A stretch of DNA of 64,000 bases from Laceyella putida (GCF_042665195.1 NZ_JBHTBW010000040.1:1-64000); one strand, 5' to 3'; shown: positions 26,740 through 36,008, counted from the stretch's first letter. Numbers and translations: made by a program. Notes: generated by a model not told the origin, from the sequence alone.

Positions 26740-26760
26740 GTTTTAGGAGAGTGAAGCGGA

Positions 26761-28776
26761 TTGAATCTGGAACAAGCCCAAGCGCGAGCGCATGCGTTGC
26801 GCGAAACGTTAAACGAGCATAACTACCGGTATCATGTATTGGATCAACCGACGATTTCGGATGCGGAATACGATCAGTTGCTGCGGGAGCTGATTGCGTT
26901 GGAACAGCAATTTCCCGAGCTGGTCACTCCCGATTCGCCGACCCAGCGTGTGGGGGGCAAAGTCCTGCCCCACTTTGACAAGGTGGAGCATCTGTCACCG
27001 ATGCTGAGTTTGGGTAATGCCTTTAATGAAGAGGATTTGCGGGAATTCGACGAACGGGTGCAAAAGGCGGCGGGAGGCAAGCCTGTCAAGTATGTGTGCG
27101 AGTTGAAGATTGACGGGTTGGCGGTTTCCCTGCGCTATGAGGATGGCCGGTTTGCGCTGGGGGCCACCCGCGGGGACGGCACGGTGGGGGAGGATATAAC
27201 GCAAAACCTGAAAACGATTCGTTCCTTGCCGCTGAAGTTGCGCGAGCCGGTTAGCTTGGAAGTGCGTGGCGAAGCCTACATGCCGCGATCCGCGTTTGAA
27301 CGGTTGAATAAAGAGCGGGAAGCGCGCGGAGAGGCCCTGTTTGCCAACCCGCGCAATGCGGCGGCGGGTTCCTTGCGGCAACTGGACCCCAAATTGGCCG
27401 CGGAGCGCACATTGGACATCTTCTTATATGGGATCGGCCAGAGTGAGGGACTTTCCTTCGCCACCCATACCGAGTCGCTGAACTTCTTGACCGAGTTGGG
27501 ATTCAAAGTGAACCCGGAACGACGTACGGTGAATGACATCGATGAAGTGCTTCAATACATTCAAGACTGGCACGAACGCCGGCCTGAGTTGGCCTATGAC
27601 ATCGACGGCATCGTCATCAAGGTGGATGATTTGGCGTTGCGTGAAGAGATGGGCTTCACCGCCAAAAGCCCGCGGTGGGCGATCGCCTACAAGTTTCCCG
27701 CCGAAGAGGCGGTAACCGTCTTGGAGGAGATCGAGTTGAATGTGGGGCGCACCGGTGTCGTCACTCCCACCGCGCTCTTGCGACCGGTCTCGTTGGCGGG
27801 AACGGTTGTGAAGCGGGCTTCGCTCCATAACGAAGACATGATTCGCGAAAAAGGACTGATGTTGGGCGATCACGTGATCGTGAAGAAGGCGGGGGACATC
27901 ATCCCGGAAGTGGTTGCGGTCCTGACAGACAAGCGAACAGGGGATGAGCGCCCCTTCGCGATGCCGACCCATTGTCCGGAATGCGGCAGCCCGCTCGTCC
28001 GCCTTGAGGGGGAGGTGGCCCTCCGTTGCATCAACCCGGCTTGCCCGGCCCAGACGCGGGAAGGGATCATTCACTTTGTGTCGCGTGGGGCGATGAACAT
28101 CGAAGGCTTGGGCGAAAAAGTGGTGACCCAGCTGTTTGATCAGGGTTTGGTCCGCAGCGTGGCGGACTTGTACTACTTGCGCAAAGAGGATTTGTTGCGG
28201 CTGGAGCGCATGGGCGAAAAGTCCGCGACCAATCTCTTGAAGGCCATCGAGGCGAGCAAGGCCAATTCGCTGGAGCGTTTGTTGTTTGGCTTGGGCATTC
28301 GGTTTGTGGGAGCCAAGGGCGCGAAGATTCTGGCGCAACATTATGGATCGATGGAGGCCCTGCTCGAGGCGACGGAGGACGAGCTGATCCACTTGGAGGA
28401 GATCGGCCCGAAGATGGCGGCAAGCGTCGTCACTTATATGGAAAAGCCGGAAGTGCGTGAGACGATCCGCCGTTTAGCTGAGGCGGGGGTCAATATGCAA
28501 TATAAAGGCCCTGCTCCTGTGCAAACGGCAGGTGGGGCGACGGAGAGCCCGTTTGCGGGCAAGACGGTTGTCATCACGGGCACACTGGAACGTATGTCGC
28601 GCAATGAAGCGGCGGCGCTGCTGGAATCGCTGGGTGCCAATGTCACAGGCAGCGTAAGCAAAAAGACGGATTTGCTCATTGCGGGTGAAAAAGCGGGTTC
28701 AAAACTGGATAAGGCCAACAAACTGGGAATCGCGGTCTGGGACGAAGAGACATTCTTAGCCCATTTGCCGGAATAG
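26761..28776 (+). CDS. ligA: NAD+-dependent DNA ligase
   Basis: The 671-residue ligase seals nicks in DNA replication and repair using NAD+. Domains in order: Ia (about 1-70), adenylation domain with the nucleophile Lys in CELKIDGLAVSLRYEDG near residue 115, OB fold, the four-cysteine zinc finger (CPECGSP and CINPACPAQ, near 410-430), HhH repeats and a C-terminal BRCT domain from about 592. The TTG start at 26761 is supported by AGGAGAG. It follows pcrA by 21 nt. A hairpin at 28788-28820 ends it. Confidence 0.97.
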   Translation: MNLEQAQARAHALRETLNEHNYRYHVLDQPTISDAEYDQLLRELIALEQQFPELVTPDSPTQRVGGKVLPHFDKVEHLSPMLSLGNAFNEEDLREFDERVQKAAGGKPVKYVCELKIDGLAVSLRYEDGRFALGATRGDGTVGEDITQNLKTIRSLPLKLREPVSLEVRGEAYMPRSAFERLNKEREARGEALFANPRNAAAGSLRQLDPKLAAERTLDIFLYGIGQSEGLSFATHTESLNFLTELGFKVNPERRTVNDIDEVLQYIQDWHERRPELAYDIDGIVIKVDDLALREEMGFTAKSPRWAIAYKFPAEEAVTVLEEIELNVGRTGVVTPTALLRPVSLAGTVVKRASLHNEDMIREKGLMLGDHVIVKKAGDIIPEVVAVLTDKRTGDERPFAMPTHCPECGSPLVRLEGEVALRCINPACPAQTREGIIHFVSRGAMNIEGLGEKVVTQLFDQGLVRSVADLYYLRKEDLLRLERMGEKSATNLLKAIEASKANSLERLLFGLGIRFVGAKGAKILAQHYGSMEALLEATEDELIHLEEIGPKMAASVVTYMEKPEVRETIRRLAEAGVNMQYKGPAPVQTAGGATESPFAGKTVVITGTLERMSRNEAAALLESLGANVTGSVSKKTDLLIAGEKAGSKLDKANKLGIAVWDEETFLAHLPE

Positions 28777-28786
28777 AGTGATGGGG

Positions 28787-28821
28787 CAAGGCATGGGGAG
28801 GGATTCTCCATGCCTTGTTTC
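28787..28821 (+). terminator. Terminator after ligA
   Basis: AAGGCATGG.GA pairs with TCTCCATGCCTT, followed by GTTT. Confidence 0.7.
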
Positions 28822-28840
28822 ATTTTATGGAGGAGAAGCC

Positions 28841-29518
28841 ATGCAGAGGCGATTGCGTAAAGAGTGGATTTACATCAGTGCGGGGCTTGTCTTGCTGCTG
28901 CTGGGACTGGCGGGCTTGTCTTGGGTGCTTGATTTCAGCCCGGAAGTCGATGCGGCGATCATCTCCAGCCTGTTTTCGGCGGTGCTGTTTTGCGGTACGA
29001 TTGTAGTGAATACGTACCTTACTTCGGAAGCGTTGAAATTGGGTCCCAAAACCCAGTTGCTCATGCAGGAACGGATCGAATTGTACAAGGAATTGAGCAC
29101 CATCATGCATGATTTGAATCAAGCGCTGGTGGCCTATTTCTTTCTTAAGAAGCATGAATTTCGCTCACAGATCATCGACTCCCACTTTCGCTTGCGAGCC
29201 TTCCGGCGAAAATCGATGTGGATTTTGCCTGAAGAGATCCTGGCGACGCTGTCCAAAATCCAAAGCCTCTTTTCCGTCTCGCAAACGGGGGGCATTTTGT
29301 TCAATCCGAAATGCCTGGAAACAAGGGAAGTGGCGATTCAATTTTCCAATCTCTATCATGCGCTGGTCAACCAGATGCGGCATGAATTGGACATCCAGAC
29401 CATCAGTGATGTGATCAACCATAAAATCTACAGGCTGAATGAACCGGTGGAAGGCATTGACCCGGTTAGCCGCTTCAACGGGGGAAAAGATGAAAGCAGG
29501 AAAAGGGACGGTGCGTAG
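28841..29518 (+). CDS. Membrane-anchored protein of unknown function
   Basis: I do not recognise this 225-residue protein. Two membrane segments are predicted near the N-terminus (about residues 12-32 and 40-60), then a soluble helical domain that includes LLMQERIELYKELSTIMHDLNQALVAYFF and several basic residues (FRLRAFRRKS). The ATG at 28841 has GGAGGAG upstream; the open frame to 28778 is an artefact. The transglutaminase-like gene begins 43 nt later and may be in the same transcript. Confidence 0.7.
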   Translation: MQRRLRKEWIYISAGLVLLLLGLAGLSWVLDFSPEVDAAIISSLFSAVLFCGTIVVNTYLTSEALKLGPKTQLLMQERIELYKELSTIMHDLNQALVAYFFLKKHEFRSQIIDSHFRLRAFRRKSMWILPEEILATLSKIQSLFSVSQTGGILFNPKCLETREVAIQFSNLYHALVNQMRHELDIQTISDVINHKIYRLNEPVEGIDPVSRFNGGKDESRKRDGA

Positions 29519-29561
29519 ATAAATTTTAATGATTAGAAGAACTTGGAAAGGCCGGAGAGAG

Positions 29562-31259
29562 ATGAATATGAGATGGATAATGACCTGCTGTGCATTTCTG
29601 ACTGTATGCATCATTGGCATGACCGCGTATGAAGAGGGGTTCTTATCTCCGGATGAATGGGTGCAGTCCTTTCCGAAGAAGCCGACGCTCCAAGAGCTCA
29701 TGGAAGACGCCAATCGAAGGCACACTTCAGAGAAAATCGTCATGGAGCCATACGCAACCAAGGTGAAGGCCACGTTAAACCAGCCGGCGCATAACCAGAT
29801 GCATGTGGACACGATGTTGCCCGTGTCAGGGAAAGTGGCGGAATACCAACGTTTATCGTTGCCATACGTTTGGATTCACATCGAGTATTTGGGCAAGGAT
29901 GGGAACCCCAACCTGCCCGATGAGCAGGATGTGTACGCCCGGATCAAGATGGGGCAGTTTAATGAGAAGATTCGCCTTTTTCAAGGAAAAGGGGAATACC
30001 GGGTAACGTTGAGATTGCCTGATGAGAAAAAAGAAGACACGTACTATCTGATGGCCACGTTTGTCGCCACGAATCTGAATGCCGACATCGAACGGGACAT
30101 TTCGTACAGTGTGGCGGCTGAAAAAGCGCAGCTCAAACTGGATAACCCGGTCATGGGCTACAGCCAACAACGGGACGCGTTGACGCTGAAAGGGCAGATC
30201 AACAAAAAAGTGCGCAACGTCCTTGTGCAACTGAAACGGGGCGACAAGGAATCCCGCCGGGTCGTCTCCGTGGAAAAAGGGGCGTTTGAAGAGAAGATCC
30301 CCTTGATCTATGGGCAAGGGGTTCACCAACTGAAGATCTTGGTTCCGGATGGCAAACGGGGCGGATTCTACTTGGATGGGGCGACCCTGTATGTGAACCA
30401 TCCACTGGCGGAAGAGAGGGAACCGATTCAGTTCACTTCCCTTTATGCGGAGCGGGGACTTCACTTGACCGCGCCTTTGGTCAGCGGGGACCAAGCCGAC
30501 CTGACCTACCGCATCGCGGGCAAGATTGATGAATCGGCGCCTTATGCCAAACAAACCACCCATATGATCGTGCGAATCCAGAAAGGAAAGGACAAGGCCA
30601 CCTATTTCCTGCCGGTGGGCGGATATCAATTCGACAGCAAGATCTGGTTGCGTTTTGGAGCCGGGGAATACAAAGTGACCCTATATGCGCCGGAGATCAC
30701 CTCGCAAAACCGGGATTACTTCCGTTTCTTCACCGTGGCGACATTTAAGGTGACCAGCCATGCGCAGATGGATGGACGCAATCTCTTGCCCGGGCGGGGA
30801 ATCCAATCCGATCATCCGCTGATCGTCGACTTGGCGAAAGAGATCACCGCGGGCAAACAGAGCGATCGCGCCCGAGCGCGCGCCATCTACACCTATGTGG
30901 CGAAAACGATGAATTATGATATGGAGAAGTTTAAGAAAAACCAATTCGCATGGGACGACAGCGCGATCAAATCATTGGCCACCAAAAAAGGGGTGTGCCA
31001 GGATTATGTGTTTTTGACTTTGGCTCTCCTGCGCGCCTCCGAGATTCCCAGCCGTTTTGTGGAAGGGGAAGCGGGAGGACAGCGTCATGCCTGGGTGGAA
31101 GCGAAGCTGGACGGTCGCTGGGTGACGATGGACCCCACCTGGGGCTCTGGTTTTATCACGCCGGATGGCGGATTTGAGAAAAAACTGGATATGAAATACT
31201 TTGATCCGACACCGGATGAGTTTAACAAGACGCATAAGCGGACGGGTGTGGCATATTGA
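29562..31259 (+). CDS. Secreted transglutaminase-like protein
   Basis: The 565-residue protein has an N-terminal signal sequence or anchor (hydrophobic residues 4-21), about 390 residues of repeated beta-rich modules (each with a VxLKRGDKES/IKMGQF-like strand pattern; three or four copies can be followed), and a C-terminal transglutaminase-core domain. The Cys-His-Asp triad is visible: GVCQDY near 476, RHAWVE near 506 and MDPTWG near 521. Such domains usually act as proteases or peptide cross-linkers at the cell surface. ATG 29562 is chosen because GGAGAG precedes it. Confidence 0.82.
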   Translation: MNMRWIMTCCAFLTVCIIGMTAYEEGFLSPDEWVQSFPKKPTLQELMEDANRRHTSEKIVMEPYATKVKATLNQPAHNQMHVDTMLPVSGKVAEYQRLSLPYVWIHIEYLGKDGNPNLPDEQDVYARIKMGQFNEKIRLFQGKGEYRVTLRLPDEKKEDTYYLMATFVATNLNADIERDISYSVAAEKAQLKLDNPVMGYSQQRDALTLKGQINKKVRNVLVQLKRGDKESRRVVSVEKGAFEEKIPLIYGQGVHQLKILVPDGKRGGFYLDGATLYVNHPLAEEREPIQFTSLYAERGLHLTAPLVSGDQADLTYRIAGKIDESAPYAKQTTHMIVRIQKGKDKATYFLPVGGYQFDSKIWLRFGAGEYKVTLYAPEITSQNRDYFRFFTVATFKVTSHAQMDGRNLLPGRGIQSDHPLIVDLAKEITAGKQSDRARARAIYTYVAKTMNYDMEKFKKNQFAWDDSAIKSLATKKGVCQDYVFLTLALLRASEIPSRFVEGEAGGQRHAWVEAKLDGRWVTMDPTWGSGFITPDGGFEKKLDMKYFDPTPDEFNKTHKRTGVAY

Positions 31260-31264
31260 CAATG

Positions 31265-31299
31265 GAACCTGTGCCTGAGAGGAGGGCACAGGTTTTATT
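31265..31299 (+). terminator. Terminator after the transglutaminase-like gene
   Basis: AACCTGTGCC pairs with GGGCACAGGTT, followed by TTATTG. Confidence 0.75.
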
Positions 31300-31330
31300 G
31301 TTGGATCAGACAAACAGGCGGATCGGCACC

Positions 31331-31364
31331 AAAAGAAAAAGACCCTGGTTCGCACCCAGAGTCC
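31331..31364 (-). terminator. Terminator of the thiamine-precursor ABC operon
   Basis: On the minus strand GACTCTGGGT pairs with ACCAGGGTC, followed by TTTTTCTTTT. Confidence 0.75.
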
Positions 31365-31385
31365 TTTTCCCATAAAACCTTCCGT

Positions 31386-32120
31386 TCATGTTGGCAACAA
31401 CATCGCTTCCAGTTCCCGTTGCAACCGGATCCACTCTTTCGTGCCGCGCCGCTCATCGCGCTCTTGGCCCCGCGCAAAGGGAACGGCCACCTCTTGCGCC
31501 ACCTTCATCGGCGAAGGGCTTAACACGAGGATGCGATCCGACAGCAAAATGGCTTCCTCAATACTGTGCGTGATGAAGAGAATCGTGCGCCGCTCTTGCT
31601 CAAGAAGCGAGAGGAGCCACTTTTGCATCCGGGTTCGCGTGAGGGCGTCCAGTGCGCCAAACGGTTCATCCAAGCAGAGGAGATCGTGGTCACTGGCCAG
31701 CGCGCGAATGAAAGCGACCCGCTGTTGCATGCCGCCGCTCAGTTCGTGGGGATAGCGCCGGGCCACCTCGGCTAATCCGGCTTCCTTCAACAGTTGATTC
31801 AGCCGGACGCGGTCTGTGCGCCTGGTCAATTCTTGGGCCAAACGCACGTTGTCAAAGATGGTGCGCCAAGGCATCAGGGAGGGTTGTTGCGGCATATACG
31901 CCAAATGTCCCCGCTCGCCGTTGATCAATCGGCCATTGAGATGGATTTCTCCCGCTTGCGGGCGATAAAGGCCGCCCAGCAGATAAAACAGGGTGCTTTT
32001 GCCGCTGCCCGAGGGACCGATCAAGGAGACGAATTCCCCGTCTTGCACAGAGAAATGAAGCCCTTGAATCACGGGACGCTGTTCATAGGTGAATGAAAGC
32101 CCTTTTACCTCCAACTTCAA
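31386..32120 (-). CDS. thiZ: ABC transporter ATPase, thiamine precursor uptake (ThiZ-like)
   Basis: The 244-residue ATPase is of the SsuB/TauB/ThiZ type. Walker A GPSGSGKST is near residue 39, the signature HELSGGMQQRVAF near 134, Walker B LLCLDEPFGALD near 157 and the switch His in FITHSIEEAI. The start is TTG at 32120, fixed by AAGGAGG eight nt upstream and by the stop-start overlap (TTGA) with the permease; the longer open frame to 32687 is a shadow. It is last in the TPP-riboswitch operon. Confidence 0.9.
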   Translation of the reverse strand: MKLEVKGLSFTYEQRPVIQGLHFSVQDGEFVSLIGPSGSGKSTLFYLLGGLYRPQAGEIHLNGRLINGERGHLAYMPQQPSLMPWRTIFDNVRLAQELTRRTDRVRLNQLLKEAGLAEVARRYPHELSGGMQQRVAFIRALASDHDLLCLDEPFGALDALTRTRMQKWLLSLLEQERRTILFITHSIEEAILLSDRILVLSPSPMKVAQEVAVPFARGQERDERRGTKEWIRLQRELEAMLLPT

Positions 32121-32890
32121 CGGGGAACCCCTCCTTTCATGCGCGGACGTTGCCAACGGATGACCCACCGTTCGACCAGGGTGATGATGGCGTATAGAAG
32201 CAAGCTGACACCCGCGATGAAGAACATCGCCAAGAAGACCCGGTCGGTGCGGAAAGACGCCGAAGCCAGTTGCATCATCACACCCAAGCCTTCCTTGGCC
32301 CCCAACCATTCCGCGATCACCGCTCCCATCACGCTGTACGTCGCCGCCAGTTTGAGTCCAGAGAAGAAGGATGGCAACGCGGACGGCCACTCCAGCTTGA
32401 TGAATTGTTGCCAGCGTGTGGCGCCGGCCAATCGCATATAAGTGAGCAACGTCCGGTCCGTTTGCCGGAATCCGTCCATCGTGGCCACGGCGATGGGAAA
32501 GAAGCAGGCGATCGCCACCACCAGGATTTTGGGAGCGGCGCCAAAGCCAAGCCACATGACCAAAAGCGGCGCTAGGGCGATCATTGGGATATTTTGCGAC
32601 AAGACCACAAGCGGTTGGAACAAGTCGCGCAAGAGGGACGACAGGTGAAAGAGCGAGGCCAAAAGAAGTCCGACCAAGAGCCCGCAACCGAGCCCGCTCA
32701 AGGCGATCTCCACTGTCGCGCCGAGATGGGAAAGCGTTCGGTCCACCGAGGCTGTCCAGGCCTCATAAATGGCGGACGGAGCTGGCAACAGCCACGCTTC
32801 CACCCGCTCCGTCCGCACCGCCAGCTCCCACCCGGCCACAAGGAACAGAAGCAAGCCGAGTGGGGCGAAGGCCTTACTCTTTTTCGTCAT
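32117..32890 (-). CDS. thiX: ABC transporter permease, thiamine precursor uptake (ThiX-like)
   Basis: The 257-residue permease has about six membrane segments and the BPD/ATPase-docking loop AEWLGAKEGLGVMMQLAS near residue 190. Its closest types are the ThiX/SsuC permeases for N-formyl-4-amino-5-aminomethyl-2-methylpyrimidine or HMP. The ATG at 32890 lies inside the end of the preceding gene (17-nt overlap) and has only a weak site, suggesting coupling. Assignment to pyrimidine precursors rests on the TPP riboswitch and the THI5-type binding protein. Confidence 0.88.
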   Translation of the reverse strand: MTKKSKAFAPLGLLLFLVAGWELAVRTERVEAWLLPAPSAIYEAWTASVDRTLSHLGATVEIALSGLGCGLLVGLLLASLFHLSSLLRDLFQPLVVLSQNIPMIALAPLLVMWLGFGAAPKILVVAIACFFPIAVATMDGFRQTDRTLLTYMRLAGATRWQQFIKLEWPSALPSFFSGLKLAATYSVMGAVIAEWLGAKEGLGVMMQLASASFRTDRVFLAMFFIAGVSLLLYAIITLVERWVIRWQRPRMKGGVPR

Positions 32891-33173
32891 ATTTGTGCGT
32901 CAACCCCCTGATCGATGTCCCGGCGGGGTTGTAGTAGATTTTCACCTGATGCAACACGCTTGGACAGCCCATCTCAATCATCGCGTCATTCATGCGCTGG
33001 ATGATCGCGAACAACTCGGGCAGTTCCCCTTCCATCGTCGTTTCCAACGGCCCGACGCGGTAAGGCACCCCCGCTTGCCGGATGATTTCAATCGCTCGAT
33101 CCACATAGGGTATGACACTCTCGCCGCCGGGCGTGTGAGGCAAAATCTGCACACTGACCAAAGCTCGGGCCAT
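32874..33173 (-). CDS. Thiamine-binding MTH1187/YkoF-type protein
   Basis: The 99-residue MTH1187-family protein (a ferredoxin-like domain; the B. subtilis relatives YqgV and YkoF bind thiamine or HMP). The pattern VSVQILPHT at the N-terminus, YRVGPLETTMEGELPELFAII in the middle and VLHQVKIYYNPAG near the end are typical. There is no signal peptide, so it would be cytosolic. The start at 33173 follows GGGAGGC; the longer frame to 33233 overlaps thiY. Its place between the binding-protein and permease genes suggests ligand handling or sensing after import (inference). Confidence 0.85.
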   Translation of the reverse strand: MARALVSVQILPHTPGGESVIPYVDRAIEIIRQAGVPYRVGPLETTMEGELPELFAIIQRMNDAMIEMGCPSVLHQVKIYYNPAGTSIRGLTHKYDEKE

Positions 33174-33174
33174 C

Positions 33175-34185
33175 TTATTTGCCTCCCCCGGGTAAAAACT
33201 CATTGGTAAACGCTTGTTCCGGCTTGAACTCACCTTCCAACAAACCGTGCCGTTTCATCCAGTCGGCGTAATTGGCCCACACTTCCTGTTTTTGGATGCC
33301 CCAGACCGGTGCGTCCCCTTGATAGCGCGGACTCAGCCAAGCTTGGCTTTTCTTCACCAATTGCGGATCGAGATCGGGTTCCGCTTGGCTTAAGATGTCA
33401 GCCGCTTCCCCTGGATGCTTGATGGCAAATTGGTACCCTTGGCTGACCGCCTTCATGAACGATTTCACCGTTTCGGGATCTTGCTTGATTTTCTTCTCAT
33501 CGGTGATGAGCACAGGCGTATAGTAGTCCAATTCTTTCGCATAATCGGTGAGATAAATCATATTGAGCTTGAAGCCTTTCAACTCCGCTTCGATGCCTGT
33601 CCAGCCATAATAAATCCACATGAAGTCCACATTTCGTTTCACCGCGGTGAAGAAATCCGTATTTCCCGTATTGATGATATTCACTTTGTTCACATCGGCT
33701 TGCTCCCGTTGCATCAACGAGGAGATCATCTGCTTTTCAACGGGTGAGCCAAACCCGCCGTAGGTTTTCCCTTCAAAATCTTTGGGCGCTTTGATGTTTT
33801 TGGCGACCGGAGAAGCGAAGCCCGAGGTATTGTGCTGGATCACCGCGGCGATCGAGACGATCGGGACCTTTTGCGTGCGGGCTTGGGTCACCGCTTCTTG
33901 GTAGCTGACACCGAAATCGGCCTTGCCTGTCGCCACCATTTGCTCCGCGCCGGTTTCGCCGGGTTGGATGATATCCACATCCAGTCCCGCTTGCTTGAAG
34001 TACCCTTTCTCCTTGGCCACATAAAGACCGGTATGATTGGTGTTTGGGGTCCAATCGAGCACCAGCGTGATTTTTTTGGGCGCTCCTTGCCCGTCAGCCG
34101 TTCCTGTCGGCGCCGGTTTGCCACAGGCCACAGCGGACAGGCACAGGGCGGAAATGAGACCCATTTTCCACCATCGTTTCTGCAT
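33175..34185 (-). CDS. thiY: Thiamine-precursor-binding lipoprotein (ThiY-like)
   Basis: The 336-residue NMT1/THI5-like substrate-binding lipoprotein has a signal peptide ending in the lipobox LSAVAC (Cys near residue 21). Mature motifs LVLDWTPNTNHTGLYVAKEKG, QPGETGAEQMVATGKADFGVSYQE and GSPVEKQMI match pyrimidine-binding ThiY/THI5 proteins. The start at 34185 is preferred to 34206 because AAGGAG lies between them. It is first in the operon, downstream of a TPP riboswitch and terminator. Confidence 0.93.
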   Translation of the reverse strand: MQKRWWKMGLISALCLSAVACGKPAPTGTADGQGAPKKITLVLDWTPNTNHTGLYVAKEKGYFKQAGLDVDIIQPGETGAEQMVATGKADFGVSYQEAVTQARTQKVPIVSIAAVIQHNTSGFASPVAKNIKAPKDFEGKTYGGFGSPVEKQMISSLMQREQADVNKVNIINTGNTDFFTAVKRNVDFMWIYYGWTGIEAELKGFKLNMIYLTDYAKELDYYTPVLITDEKKIKQDPETVKSFMKAVSQGYQFAIKHPGEAADILSQAEPDLDPQLVKKSQAWLSPRYQGDAPVWGIQKQEVWANYADWMKRHGLLEGEFKPEQAFTNEFLPGGGK

Positions 34186-34206
34186 AAGCCACAACTCCTT
34201 TTCCAC

Positions 34207-34240
34207 TAAAAAACGCCCCCCTGACCGGGAGGCGTTGGCT
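34207..34240 (-). terminator. Riboswitch-controlled terminator upstream of thiY
   Basis: On the minus strand, AACGCCTCCC pairs with GGGGGGCGTT, followed by TTTTT, between the TPP aptamer and thiY. It probably forms when TPP is bound. Confidence 0.8.
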
Positions 34241-34269
34241 TAACCAGACAAAGTTGTCCATCTCATTCC

Positions 34270-34362
34270 AAAGTCCCTACGCCGGCATTACCCGGATCAG
34301 GTTAATGGGTCAGTGTATCGGTACACTTTCTCAGCCGGCCCTTCTCCAGCTCCCCCATGGGT
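34270..34362 (-). promoter_or_regulatory. TPP riboswitch (THI element)
   Basis: The minus strand carries the conserved THI-box parts: GGGGGAGC, GGCTGAGA, a variable stem (AGTGTACCGATACACT), then ACCTGATCCGGGTAATGCC and GGCGTAGGGA. These match the thiamine pyrophosphate aptamer. It controls thiY-MTH1187-thiX-thiZ. Confidence 0.95.
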
Positions 34363-34382
34363 TCGTTTGTTGTTTCGCGCTC

Positions 34383-34411
34383 ATTATACGCAAACGTTCC
34401 TTTTTTGTCCA
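34383..34411 (-). promoter_or_regulatory. Promoter of the thi transport operon
   Basis: TGGACA (34411-34406), 17 nt, TATAAT (34388-34383) on the minus strand, about 20 nt before the aptamer. Confidence 0.7.
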
Positions 34412-34547
34412 TAGGGATCCAATCTTTGTCAAAAGGAGGGAGCGGCGTTTCGCTTCACGGGTTGGCGTGATATACTACATCCATTGGCGGTATTGGTAGG
34501 TGAAGAGACAACAGGCGGGGAAGCCTAAGAAAAGACGTTAATGGTGC

Positions 34548-34732
34548 GGAGGGAGTCCATGATTGGGTGTGGGGATACTAACCCGCATTCATGCACATTA
34601 TCTTTCGGCCTACATAAGAGAAAGAAGTTACCCCACCCAGCGGGAAGAGCAAATGAGGAAACTCCGCAAAGTGTTGCGAAGTCCAGTTCTTCTAAGTTAT
34701 CGCCAAGAAGAACTAGGAACAACATGGACGAC
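34548..34732 (+). repeat. Dispersed short element, long copy
   Basis: Shares three blocks in the same order with 44904-44963: GGAGGGAGTCCATGATTGGG, GCGGGAAGAGCA and CAACATGGACGAC. Its ends (GTCCATGATTG and, reversed, GTCCATGTTG) are imperfect inverted repeats. An internal stem AGTTCTTCT/AGAAGAACT is at 34685-34713. No protein is encoded; the gap 34412-34793 holds nothing else recognised. Confidence 0.55.
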
Positions 34733-34793
34733 TCACTGATTTATAAAATAAATTCCATGGCTACAACAACGAGACAAAGGATTGAACGGTTTT

Positions 34794-35720
34794 ATGGAAC
34801 AAGAGAACATGACGGCATTCACGCATACGGTCACCCCAGCGGAAGACGGGCTGATGCTCCATCAAGTCCTGCGCAAGCAATACCGCTTTTCCAGACGCCT
34901 GATGACGCGGATGAAGATGAACCGCCTCGTCACGGTAAACGGGGAATTCATCTACTTCACGGCCCGGGTCAAAACGGGGGACGAGATCCTGATCCGGATG
35001 CAAACGGAAGAGACGGACCATATCCCACCCCAACCGATTCACTTTGCCGTCGTCCATGAAGATGAAGATCTCATCGTCATCGACAAACCCCCCGGTCTCG
35101 TCGTCCATCCCACCCGGGGGTATCCCGATGGTACGTTGGCCAATGGCCTGATGCATTACTGGGCCGAGCGGGGCGAAAAACACCGGATGCGGCCCGTCAC
35201 CCGTCTGGACCGCGACACTTCCGGCTTGTTGGTCGTCGGCAAGCACGCTTATGCCCACGCTTTCCTCGCGGAACAGATGGCGGAGAAGCGGTATGAACGG
35301 ATCTATCTCGCGTGCGCCCATCATCCGTTTGTCGCAGATCGGGGTACGATCAATAAGGCGATTCACATCCATCCCGACCAGAAAGTATATCGTTCCGTCA
35401 CTGATGCTGACGAAGGTTATCCGGCGATCACCCATTTTGAAGTGATGGAGCGCTTTGCCGATGCGACGCTGGTGCGGCTCTCGTTGGAAACGGGCCGGAC
35501 GCATCAGATCCGCGTCCATCTCTCTTCCATCGGCCATCCCATCATCGGCGATGAGATGTACGGCACCAAGGAAGATCGGCACCTGATTTCCCGCCAAGCC
35601 TTGCACGCCACCTATTTGAAACTGTTTCACCCCCGGTGGAAAGAATGGATGGCGTGGGAGTCCCCCCTGCCGGAAGATATGCGGCAGTTGGTTGCCCGGT
35701 TGCGCGAGGAACACGAGTAA
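34794..35720 (+). CDS. RluA-family pseudouridine synthase
   Basis: The 308-residue RluA/RluD-type enzyme isomerises uridines in rRNA or tRNA. An N-terminal S4-like segment (about residues 20-80) precedes the catalytic domain; the catalytic Asp is in the RLDRDTSGLLVV signature near residue 141, and ETGRTHQIRVHLSSIGHPIIGD is near 237. The start is uncertain: ATG 34794 has AAAGG thirteen nt upstream; TTG 34782 and ATG 34809 are alternatives. It is one of several paralogues common in Bacillales (B. subtilis YhcT, YlyB, YjbO); which one cannot be said. Confidence 0.88.
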   Translation: MEQENMTAFTHTVTPAEDGLMLHQVLRKQYRFSRRLMTRMKMNRLVTVNGEFIYFTARVKTGDEILIRMQTEETDHIPPQPIHFAVVHEDEDLIVIDKPPGLVVHPTRGYPDGTLANGLMHYWAERGEKHRMRPVTRLDRDTSGLLVVGKHAYAHAFLAEQMAEKRYERIYLACAHHPFVADRGTINKAIHIHPDQKVYRSVTDADEGYPAITHFEVMERFADATLVRLSLETGRTHQIRVHLSSIGHPIIGDEMYGTKEDRHLISRQALHATYLKLFHPRWKEWMAWESPLPEDMRQLVARLREEHE

Positions 35721-35722
35721 GC

Positions 35723-35771
35723 AAAAGCCTCTTTTTCCAATGGCAACATCTTGGGAGAAGAGGTTTTTTTA
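35723..35771 (+). terminator. Terminator after the pseudouridine synthase gene
   Basis: AAAAGCCTCTTTTTCCAA pairs with TTGGGAGAAGAGG, followed by TTTTTTT. Confidence 0.85.
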
Positions 35772-36008
35772 AATGAATTAAGTAGATTTTTATTTAAATT
35801 TTATAGATTGAATCTTTTTAATATTATACAATTGAGGTGGGACGCTTCATTGACAACGGTCCCAAGAATAGGTGGAATCATCGCCGTTGTTTTTCAGGTT
35901 GGAAGTTTTGCAATTTTTAGCAGGTGGTCATCGGCGGATGATGGAAAGGGAATTGGACAGCTTCGGGCCAACGGAAGGATGGACTTTGAATCGAATGGAG
36001 GGATGTCC

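Noticed and set aside
34650..34735. GAGGAAACTCC stretch resembling part of RNase P RNA
   Set aside because: Only a short similarity; the rest of the RNA is absent and the segment belongs to the dispersed element.
34541..35059. Open frame overlapping the start of the pseudouridine synthase gene
   Set aside because: Wrong frame, no family pattern; the S4/RluA frame fits.
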